NCBI GenBank assembly: GCA_900770295.1
Contig: CAAGJQ010000090.1
Location: 1 to 34,241 of the forward strand
Length of the DNA stretch: 34,241 bases
Direction of reading: 5' to 3'
From: an uncultured Oscillibacter sp.
GTDB taxonomy: Bacteria; Bacillota; Clostridia; Oscillospirales; Oscillospiraceae
The notes under the pieces are model-generated. The model was not told the origin of the DNA. It did not search any database and was given only the letters and a program-made list of their open reading frames with translations. Made by a program: the position numbers and the translations under genes. Positions 28,886 to 34,241 of the stretch are shown in pieces (position 1 is the first letter of the stretch; the number at the start of each line of letters is the position of its first letter).

Positions 28886-29641
28886 ATGCGCGCTTTCGGT
28901 CAATGCATTGCCGTTGTTTCCGGAAAAGGCGGCACAGGAAAAACGTCCTTTGTCGCCGGCGTGGGCGCCGCGCTGGCTTTGGATAAAAAGCGGGTGCTGT
29001 GTCTGGACTGTGATGTGGGCCTCCGAAATCTGGATCTGGCGCTTGGCCTGACGGACCGGGCCCTGATGGACTTTTCCGATGTGGCCCAGGGCCGCTGTTC
29101 TCTGGACAGCGCAGTGGTGGAGCACCCCAAGCTGCCGGGCCTGTATCTGCTGACCGCGCCGGTTCGTACCCGCGGACGGCCGGTGTCGGAAGCCCAGATG
29201 ATCCAGCTGCTGCGGAACATTCGGAGTCAATTCGATTACTGTCTTCTGGACGCTCCGGCAGGTCTCGGTACCGGTTTTCAGCTGGCCACCTGCGCCGCGG
29301 ACCGGGCCGTGGTGGTCACCACGGCGGACGCCTCCTCCCTGCGGGACGCCCAGCACACGGTCATGGAACTGAGCTGTTTCCGCAGCGGTACCCTCCATCT
29401 GGTGGTGAACCGGGTGCGGAAGAAAATGCTCCGCAGTATGCACGCCACCATCGACGATGCCATCGACAAAGCGGGTCTGCCCCTCATCGGAGTGGTGCCG
29501 GAAGATGACGCCCTCCCCCTCTGTCTGAATCAGGGTGTCCCGTTACTTCTGGCGGGCGGCCAGCAGCCCGCCGCGTCTGCCTACCGAAACATCGCCATAC
29601 GTATTCAGGGGGGCAGAGTTCCCCTGGTACGCATCAAATAG
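28886..29641 (+). CDS. MinD-like division-site ATPase, short C-terminus
   Basis: A 251-residue MinD/ParA-family ATPase. The deviant Walker A is SGKGGTGKTS (residues 12-21). The MinD-specific LDCDVGLRNLDLALGL is clear, Walker B is DYCLLDAPAGLGTGF, and late motifs are VVNRVRKKM, IGVVPEDDALPLCLNQGVPL and AYRNIAIRIQGGRVPL. The protein stops right after this last motif; the amphipathic membrane-binding helix (about 15-20 residues) that ends known MinD proteins is missing. No minC or minE is in the window, so how it would act in site selection is unclear. AAAGGAGG at 28874-28881 lies only 4 nt from the ATG. It is co-transcribed with the following MGS-like gene. Confidence 0.87.
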   Translation: MRAFGQCIAVVSGKGGTGKTSFVAGVGAALALDKKRVLCLDCDVGLRNLDLALGLTDRALMDFSDVAQGRCSLDSAVVEHPKLPGLYLLTAPVRTRGRPVSEAQMIQLLRNIRSQFDYCLLDAPAGLGTGFQLATCAADRAVVVTTADASSLRDAQHTVMELSCFRSGTLHLVVNRVRKKMLRSMHATIDDAIDKAGLPLIGVVPEDDALPLCLNQGVPLLLAGGQQPAASAYRNIAIRIQGGRVPLVRIK

Positions 29642-29662
29642 AAGAGAAAGGAGCCTATCCCC

Positions 29663-30076
29663 ATGAATATCGCTCTCATGTCCCACGATAACAAGAAGGA
29701 CCTGATGGTCCAATTCTGTACTGCCTATGCCGGTATTCTTTCCCAGCATCATATCTATGCTACCAACACCACCGGACATATGGTGGCGGACGCCACCGGT
29801 CTGGACGTCCACTGCTTCCTCTCCTATGCCCACGGCGGAAGCCAGCAGATTGGCGCCCGTATCGCCTACAACGAATTTGACCTGGTGCTGTTCTTCAACG
29901 ACCCCAGCAATGAGCGCATGGCCGGTGATATCTCCTATATCTCTCGTCTCTGTGACCAGAACAATATCCCCTTTGCCAGCAATATCGCCACGGCGGAGAT
30001 GCTGGTGCTGGGCCTGGCCCGGGGCGATCTGGACTGGCGCTGCATTGTCAATCCCTCCACCCGGCCCATCGCTTGA
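29663..30076 (+). CDS. Methylglyoxal-synthase-fold protein, catalytic residues altered
   Basis: A 137-residue protein clearly related to methylglyoxal synthase (MgsA): N-terminal MNIALMSHDNKKDLMVQFCTAY, ATNTTG phosphate loop, HGGSQQIGARIA, FDLVLFFNDP and NIPFASNIATAEMLV. Compared with E. coli and Bacillus MgsA (from memory), the catalytic Asp71 in GGDQQ is Ser60, the TGTTG loop is TNTTG, and the PHxPD segment carrying His98 is MAGD, with His lost and one residue deleted, while Asp101 is kept as Asp89. It is therefore doubtful that it makes methylglyoxal; it may bind a phosphorylated ligand. AAAGGAG at 29647-29653 sets the start. The minD-mgsA pairing recalls the mre-min-rodA-mgsA cluster of other Clostridia. 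Its stop codon overlaps the -35 box of the hisS leader. Confidence 0.85.
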   Translation: MNIALMSHDNKKDLMVQFCTAYAGILSQHHIYATNTTGHMVADATGLDVHCFLSYAHGGSQQIGARIAYNEFDLVLFFNDPSNERMAGDISYISRLCDQNNIPFASNIATAEMLVLGLARGDLDWRCIVNPSTRPIA

Positions 30077-30101
30077 CATTTTTGAAAAAACCGCATACAA
30101 T
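30073..30101 (+). promoter_or_regulatory. Consensus promoter of the hisS-aspS T-box leader
   Basis: TTGACA (30073-30078), 17 bp, TACAAT (30096-30101): 11 of 12 consensus bases. The -35 box overlaps the stop codon of the MGS-like gene. Confidence 0.9.
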
Positions 30102-30107
30102 CTGTTC

Positions 30108-30351
30108 AGATTCAACCGCAAAGATGCCGCAGCAGTACTCTGGCAGCCGATCTTCAGAGAGGGGCGCAGCGCTGAAAGCGCCCCGTTCGGCCCGGACGAA
30201 GGACAGCGGCGGAGCGGGGGCGGAAACGCCCACGGCACCCTCCCCGTACCAGGAGGCCAAAGGAGGCCCTGTCAGGCCTTGAATTTGGGTGGCACCACGA
30301 AGCGAGCGTTCGCTCTCGTCCCAAAATGCTGGGACGGGAGCGTTGTTTTTT
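30108..30351 (+). promoter_or_regulatory. T-box riboswitch leader of hisS (probably tRNA-Asp responsive)
   Basis: T-box leaders read uncharged tRNA and switch between an antiterminator and a terminator. The conserved box GGGTGGCACCACG is at 30287-30299. Stem I features are AGTA near 30135, CAGAGAG near 30165 and a distal hairpin (GGGGCGC/GCGCCCC). The terminator follows at 30311-30351. The TGGC bulge sequence would pair with an acceptor end carrying G at position 73, which fits tRNA-Asp (G73) and not tRNA-His (C73). GAC at 30202-30204, just after GAA, is the likely specifier codon and is also Asp. Both points are inferences from known T-box rules. Confidence 0.85.
30311..30351 (+). terminator. 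T-box terminator hairpin
   Basis: A 13-bp stem (30311-30323 with 30330-30342, one G-U pair) with a 6-nt loop, followed by TTGTTTTTT. Its 5' arm follows the T-box, as required for the mutually exclusive antiterminator. Confidence 0.9.
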
Positions 30352-30353
30352 AT

Positions 30354-30428
30354 GGCGGGCGCCGCCCGCACCCGCCGGGGCCTTGCCCCGGACCCCACGG
30401 CCTTTGTAAAGGCCGGCGAAACTTTTAC
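30354..30428 (+). repeat. GC-rich triple-hairpin repeat element before hisS
   Basis: Three consecutive perfect hairpins: GCGGGC/GCCCGC (30355-30360, 30364-30369), CCGGGGC/GCCCCGG (30375-30381, 30385-30391) and GGCCTTT/AAAGGCC (30399-30405, 30408-30414), then CGGCGAAACTTTT. This module looks like the dispersed intergenic repeats common in gut Clostridia (recollection, not searched). It lies between the T-box terminator and the hisS ribosome site and would be transcribed with the operon. Confidence 0.65.
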
Positions 30429-30445
30429 AAAAGGAGACCATCGAC

Positions 30446-31801
30446 ATGGCGAAAATGACCCCCCGGACGCTGTCCGGCTTTATGGAGCTCCTCCCCGCGC
30501 CCCAGCAGCAGATGGAGCGCATCATGGAGGTGCTGCGCCGCACCTACTCCCTGTACGGCTTCACCCCCCTGGACACCCCCGTCATCGAGTCCAGCGACGT
30601 GCTGCTGGCCAAGGGCGGCGGCGAGACGGAGAAGCAAATTTACCGCTTCCAGAAAGGCGACGCGGACCTGGCTCTGCGCTTCGATCTGACAGTCCCCCTG
30701 GCCAAGTACGTGGCCCTGCATTACAACGATCTGTCCTTCCCCTTCCGCCGGTATCAGATCGGCAAGGTCTACCGGGGCGAGCGGGCCCAGCGGGGCCGGT
30801 TCCGGGAGTTCTATCAGGCAGATATCGATATCATCGGTGACGGCAAGCTCAGCATCATCAATGAAGCAGAGATTCCCGCCATCATCTACAAGACCTTCTC
30901 CACTCTGGGTCTGAAGCGGTTCCAGATTCGGGTCAACAACCGGAAGATCCTGAACGGCTTCTACGCCATGCTGGGCCTGACGGAGAAGTCCGGAGACATC
31001 ATGCGCACCGTGGACAAGCTGGACAAAATCGGCGCCGAAAAGGTGAAGGCCATTCTGGTGGAGGACTTCGCCGTCAGCGAGGCCGACGCGGACGAGATTC
31101 TCAAGTTCATCGCCATCGGCGGCGGCAACGACGCCGTGCTCTCCGCTCTGGAGGGCTATCAGGGCCGGAACGAGGTGTTTGACGAGGGCCTCTCCGAGCT
31201 GAAGACCGTGGTCCGCTACCTGGCCGACTTTGGCGTACCCGCGGAGAACTTTGCTGTGGACCTGACCATCGCCCGGGGCCTGGACTACTACACCGGCACC
31301 GTCTACGAGACCACCCTGCTGGACCATCCGGAGATCGGCTCCGTCTGCTCCGGCGGCCGGTACGACAACCTGGCGGAGTACTACACCGACCGCCAGCTCC
31401 CCGGCGCGGGCATCTCCATCGGCCTGACCCGGCTGTTCTACGTGCTGGGCGAGCAGGGCATGCTGAACCCCGAGCTGCCCACCGCCCCCGCCGACGTGCT
31501 GATCCTACCCATGACGGAGGACCTGTCCGCCGCCATCTCCCTGGCGACGCTGCTGCGGGAGAACGGCATCCGCACCCAGCTCCACTGCGAGGAGAAGAAG
31601 TTCAAGCAGAAGGTCAGCTATGCCGACAAGCTGGGCATCCCCTACGTCATCTTCCTGGGGGAGGACGAAATCAACGCCGGTGTAGTGGCCTGCAAGGACA
31701 TGGCCACAGGCGAGCAGACCAAGCTGGAGCCCGCCGCCACCGTGTACCGCATCAAGGCGGGTCTGGCGGAGAAGGAAAAGGGCGCGGTCATTCTGGGGTA
31801 A
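30446..31801 (+). CDS. hisS: Histidyl-tRNA synthetase
   Basis: A 451-residue class II synthetase. Motif 1 region YSLYGFTPLDTPVIESSDVL, motif 2 FRRYQIGKVYRGERAQRGRFREFYQADIDIIG, the HisRS-specific ARGLDYYTGTVYE and SGGRYDNLAEYY, and motif 3 GAGISIGLTRLFYVLG are all present. The C-terminal anticodon-binding domain starts near DVLILPMTEDLS. It is about 25-30 residues longer than the commonest HisRS, mostly within the middle insertion and the C-terminal tail. AAAAGGAG at 30429-30436 sets the start and directly abuts the GC-rich repeat. The gene is led by a T-box and followed by an unknown gene, then aspS. Confidence 0.96.
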   Translation: MAKMTPRTLSGFMELLPAPQQQMERIMEVLRRTYSLYGFTPLDTPVIESSDVLLAKGGGETEKQIYRFQKGDADLALRFDLTVPLAKYVALHYNDLSFPFRRYQIGKVYRGERAQRGRFREFYQADIDIIGDGKLSIINEAEIPAIIYKTFSTLGLKRFQIRVNNRKILNGFYAMLGLTEKSGDIMRTVDKLDKIGAEKVKAILVEDFAVSEADADEILKFIAIGGGNDAVLSALEGYQGRNEVFDEGLSELKTVVRYLADFGVPAENFAVDLTIARGLDYYTGTVYETTLLDHPEIGSVCSGGRYDNLAEYYTDRQLPGAGISIGLTRLFYVLGEQGMLNPELPTAPADVLILPMTEDLSAAISLATLLRENGIRTQLHCEEKKFKQKVSYADKLGIPYVIFLGEDEINAGVVACKDMATGEQTKLEPAATVYRIKAGLAEKEKGAVILG

Positions 31802-31840
31802 TACGCTCTGCGCTGTGATGAATTCGTGAAAGGAGCACAC

Positions 31841-32359
31841 ATGAAAAAACGCCGGAAGATCACAGCCGCAGCCGTAGTGCTGGCGCTGGTCGTCTGGTGT
31901 TGCTGGTATACGCGGCCAGTTGGGGTAGAAACGATCTTTCCGGACTTGGAACCGGATATGGCAGACGTCCTGCTGATTCAGTTCGACGGCAGAGACCACA
32001 ACAGCCGCAGCCTGCGTTTCACAGCCGGAACGCCGGAGTTTGATACATTCTGGGGTCAAATCCAAGAGCTTCGCTTTCGCCGTTCTCCTCTGAATCCGTT
32101 GCTGCAAGCCCTGCCGTTTTTAGAGAATGCCGTCAGTACCTCCAAAACCCTGGAGGATGGCGACATCAGCAATATGTTCATCGGTTTTGCGCAGGACAAC
32201 GGGCAGGAGGTCTGGCGATCAGAGGAGCTGTCATTTTGCGTGGACGCCTGGCACTATGAGGATTTTGCACACAGCGTTTCCCTGCCGCTGATGATGAATA
32301 ACGGCAAACAGGCTGGCCAAAAATTGGCCCATGCGCTGTGGGAACAGGCCGGAAATTAA
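31841..32359 (+). CDS. Small membrane-anchored or exported protein of unknown function between hisS and aspS
   Basis: A 172-residue protein without a recognised domain. A basic start (MKKRRK) and one hydrophobic segment (ITAAAVVLALVVWCCWY) form a signal anchor or signal peptide; the Cys pair is not in a proper lipobox. The rest is soluble, with VLLIQFDGRDHNSRSLRFTAGTPEFDTFWGQIQELRFRR and a later IGFAQDNGQEVWRSEELSFCVDAWHYEDF, a pattern like small beta-rich exported proteins of gut Firmicutes. Codon use is more relaxed and less GC-rich than in hisS and aspS. AAAGGAG at 31829-31835 fixes the ATG at 31841. It interrupts the usually adjacent hisS-aspS pair and would be under the same T-box. Confidence 0.75.
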   Translation: MKKRRKITAAAVVLALVVWCCWYTRPVGVETIFPDLEPDMADVLLIQFDGRDHNSRSLRFTAGTPEFDTFWGQIQELRFRRSPLNPLLQALPFLENAVSTSKTLEDGDISNMFIGFAQDNGQEVWRSEELSFCVDAWHYEDFAHSVSLPLMMNNGKQAGQKLAHALWEQAGN

Positions 32360-32427
32360 ATCCATTTTGTTATATAATCTTTAAAATATACAAATCATAA
32401 TCAAAATAGAGAAAGGAACAACCCATT

Positions 32428-34203
32428 ATGATGCAGAATCGTACCCATACCTGTGGGGAGCTGCGCCTCACCGACGCCGGCAAGCAGGTCAAAATTGTAG
32501 GCTGGATGGAGAATGTCCGCGTGGTCTCCGCCGCCCTGGCCTTCGTGGTGGTCCGGGACTTCTACGGCACCACCCAGGTCGTCGCCGAGACCGAGGAGAT
32601 GGTCAACACCTTCAAGGCCATCAACAAGGAGTCCACCATCTCCGTAGAGGGCACCGTCCGGGAGCGGGACTCCAAAACCACCAAGATGGCCACCGGCGAT
32701 ATCGAGATCGTTCCCGCGCAGGTGTCCGTCCTGGGCCGCTGCCGGTACAACGAGCTGCCCTTCCAGATCAACCGCTCCCGGGAGGCCGACGAGGCCACCC
32801 GCCTGAAGTACCGCTACCTGGACCTGCGGAACCCCGACGTCAAGAAGAACATCGTTCTGCGGTGCAACGTGGTGGCCGCCCTGCGGCAGGCCATGACCGA
32901 GCACGGCTTCCTGGAGATCACCACCCCCATCCTGACCGCCTCCTCCCCCGAGGGCGCCCGGGACTACCTGGTGCCCGCCCGGAACCACCCCGGCAAGTTC
33001 TACGCCCTGCCCCAGGCTCCCCAGCAGTTCAAGCAGCTGCTGATGACCTCCGGCTTCGACCGCTACTTCCAGATCGCCCCCTGCTTCCGGGACGAGGACG
33101 CCCGGGCCGACCGCTCTCCCGGCGAGTTCTACCAGCTGGATATGGAGATGGCCTTCGCCTCCCAGGAGGACGTGTTCGCCGTCCTGGAGGACGTGCTGCC
33201 TCCCATCTTCGCCAAGTACGGCACCTATGACCGGGCCTCCGGCGCCCCCTTCAAGCGCATCCCCTACACCGAGGCCATGGAGAAGTACGGCTCCGACAAG
33301 CCCGACCTGCGCATCGACCTGACGGTCCAGGATGTCACCTCGGTCCTGGGCGGCTGCGGCTTCGGCCCCTTTGAGGGCAACGTGGTCAAGGCCGTGGTAG
33401 TCAGCGACTTCCACGAGACCCGGAAATTCATCGACAAGACCCTGGCAGACGTGGAGGTCGTCTCCGGCGGCAAGCCCTACTGGTTCCGCCTGGATGAGAA
33501 GGGCGAGATCGTGGGCGGCATCGCCAAGTTCGTCTCTCCCATCAGGGAGGCTGTCATATCCGCACTGGATCTGAAGCCCAACGACTTCGTGGCCCTGTCC
33601 GCCGGACAGCTGGGCCAGGCCCAGAAGACCGCCGGCGTCCTGGTCAAGACCCTGGGTGCCGCCGTCCCCGGCCATATGGACAAGGAGCAGTATGCCTTCT
33701 GCTGGATCGTGGACTTCCCCATGTACGAGATCGGCGAGGAGTCCGGCGAGCTGGAGTTCTGCCACAACCCGTTCTCCATGCCCTCCGGCGGTCTGGAGGT
33801 CCTTCTGAAGGCAGAGCGGGGCGAGATCGATCCCCTGACCATCACCGCCGACCAGTACGACCTGGTATGCAACGGCGTGGAGCTTTCCTCCGGCGCCGTG
33901 CGGAACCACGACCCTGAGATCATGATCAAGGCCTTTGAGCTGGTCCGCCTGGGCGAGGACGACGTGAAGGCCAAGTTCCCCGCCATGTACAACGCCTTCT
34001 GCTACGGCGCGCCCCCCCATGCGGGCATCGCCCCCGGCGTGGACCGCATGGTCATGCTGCTGGCCGGCGAGGACTCCATCCGGGAGATCATCCCCTTCCC
34101 CATGAACAAGAACGCCCAGGACATGATGATGAGCGCCCCCAGCGAAGTCACCCAGAAGCAGTTAGATGAGCTGCATATCGCTTTGGTGAAGCCCGAGGAA
34201 TAA
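32428..34203 (+). CDS. aspS: Aspartyl-tRNA synthetase
   Basis: A 591-residue bacterial-type class II synthetase. The N-terminal OB-fold anticodon-binding domain (VKIVGWMENVRVVSAALAFVVVRD) is followed by the catalytic core: motif 1 region MTEHGFLEITTPILTASSPEGARDY, PQAPQQFKQLLM, motif 2 FQIAPCFRDEDARADRSPGEFYQLD and motif 3 GIAPGVDRMVMLLAGEDSIREIIPFP, with the large bacterial GAD insertion between motifs 2 and 3. The first residues, RTHTCGELR, are typical. GAAAGGA at 32411-32417 supports the ATG at 32428 over 32431. The 68-nt AT-rich gap upstream holds a possible TGTTATATAAT -10 element (32368-32378), so aspS may have its own promoter as well as the T-box operon one. It could be discriminating or non-discriminating; the sequence alone does not settle this. 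Confidence 0.96.
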   Translation: MMQNRTHTCGELRLTDAGKQVKIVGWMENVRVVSAALAFVVVRDFYGTTQVVAETEEMVNTFKAINKESTISVEGTVRERDSKTTKMATGDIEIVPAQVSVLGRCRYNELPFQINRSREADEATRLKYRYLDLRNPDVKKNIVLRCNVVAALRQAMTEHGFLEITTPILTASSPEGARDYLVPARNHPGKFYALPQAPQQFKQLLMTSGFDRYFQIAPCFRDEDARADRSPGEFYQLDMEMAFASQEDVFAVLEDVLPPIFAKYGTYDRASGAPFKRIPYTEAMEKYGSDKPDLRIDLTVQDVTSVLGGCGFGPFEGNVVKAVVVSDFHETRKFIDKTLADVEVVSGGKPYWFRLDEKGEIVGGIAKFVSPIREAVISALDLKPNDFVALSAGQLGQAQKTAGVLVKTLGAAVPGHMDKEQYAFCWIVDFPMYEIGEESGELEFCHNPFSMPSGGLEVLLKAERGEIDPLTITADQYDLVCNGVELSSGAVRNHDPEIMIKAFELVRLGEDDVKAKFPAMYNAFCYGAPPHAGIAPGVDRMVMLLAGEDSIREIIPFPMNKNAQDMMMSAPSEVTQKQLDELHIALVKPEE

Positions 34204-34241
34204 GCGGCCATCATACTTTCCCGGTGACTTCGCGCGAGCCA

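Noticed and set aside
30231..30233. CAC triplet as a possible His specifier in the T-box
   Set aside because: It lies too far towards the T-box for the stem I specifier loop, and the TGGC bulge does not fit tRNA-His C73.
31841..31900. Lipoprotein signal in the gene between hisS and aspS
   Set aside because: The residues before the Cys pair (VVW) do not form a lipobox, so it is treated as a signal anchor or signal peptide.
32401..34020. 539-codon minus-strand frame opposite aspS
   Set aside because: Antisense shadow of a clear aspS gene; composition dominated by Gly, Val and Leu, with no domain.
1..34241. CRISPR arrays, tRNA/rRNA genes, transposases, prophage or defence genes
   Set aside because: None was seen on either strand; the window is housekeeping sequence apart from the repeats listed.

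Overview
This 34.2 kb window is chromosomal DNA from a high-GC member of the Clostridia. The best guess is a gut Oscillospiraceae relative (Flavonifractor/Oscillibacter-like). That is an inference from Firmicute-type ribosome binding sites, the hisS-aspS T-box leader, the DnaD/DnaI-type loader genes, ZapA, DegV, DUF1836 and Soj/Spo0J/Noc-type proteins, together with strongly C/G-ending codons. Nearly all genes are housekeeping genes on the + strand. No tRNA, rRNA, CRISPR array, phage or transposase gene is visible.

Layout. 1-3.6 kb: the 3' part of pnp with its terminator, a YafP-like GNAT acetyltransferase, and mnmE. 3.6-6.3 kb: an operon behind a good sigma-A promoter with a DUF1836 protein, a DegV fatty-acid-binding protein and prmA. 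6.3-9.2 kb: a BASS-family transporter, a methyltransferase on the - strand and an orphan Noc/ParB-like protein. 9.3-11.9 kb: a membrane-anchored VanW protein and a small TVP38/VTT membrane protein. 11.9-13.9 kb (- strand): a DnaD-like protein and a DnaI/DnaC-like ATPase. 14.1-16.7 kb: zapA overlapping a long U32-family gene. 16.8-21.6 kb: dut, maf, mreC, mreD and a class B PBP2 (cell elongation). 21.6-23.5 kb: a cytoplasmic GH13 alpha-glucan hydrolase. 23.5-26.0 kb: the chromosome partition locus, with parA, parB, a ParB-coupled membrane coiled-coil protein and three perfect parS sites. 26.0-28.8 kb: serS, mscL and rsmG. 28.8-30.1 kb: an orphan MinD and a divergent methylglyoxal-synthase-fold protein. 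30.1-34.2 kb: a T-box leader, hisS, a small membrane-anchored unknown and aspS.

How the genes fit together. Much of the window concerns growth and division: MreC/MreD/PBP2, ZapA, MinD, ParABS and Noc. It looks like a broken-up version of two classical Firmicute neighbourhoods (mnmE-mnmG-rsmG-noc-parA-parB, and mreBCD-pbp2-minCDE-rodA-mgsA). Here mreB, minC, minE, rodA and mnmG are missing from their expected places.

Most unusual points: (1) the U32 gene carries an in-frame 168-nt insert made of five consecutive perfect stem-loops, flanked by a 51-nt direct repeat of the conserved Cys motif; (2) two parS sites sit inside 32-bp and 26-bp perfect palindromes followed by T-runs, so they also look like intrinsic terminators; (3) a membrane/coiled-coil protein overlaps parB by 4 nt; (4) the MGS-like protein lacks the catalytic Asp and His of methylglyoxal synthase, and its partner MinD lacks the C-terminal membrane helix; (5) the hisS-aspS T-box looks tuned to tRNA-Asp, and a GC-rich structured repeat lies between it and hisS.
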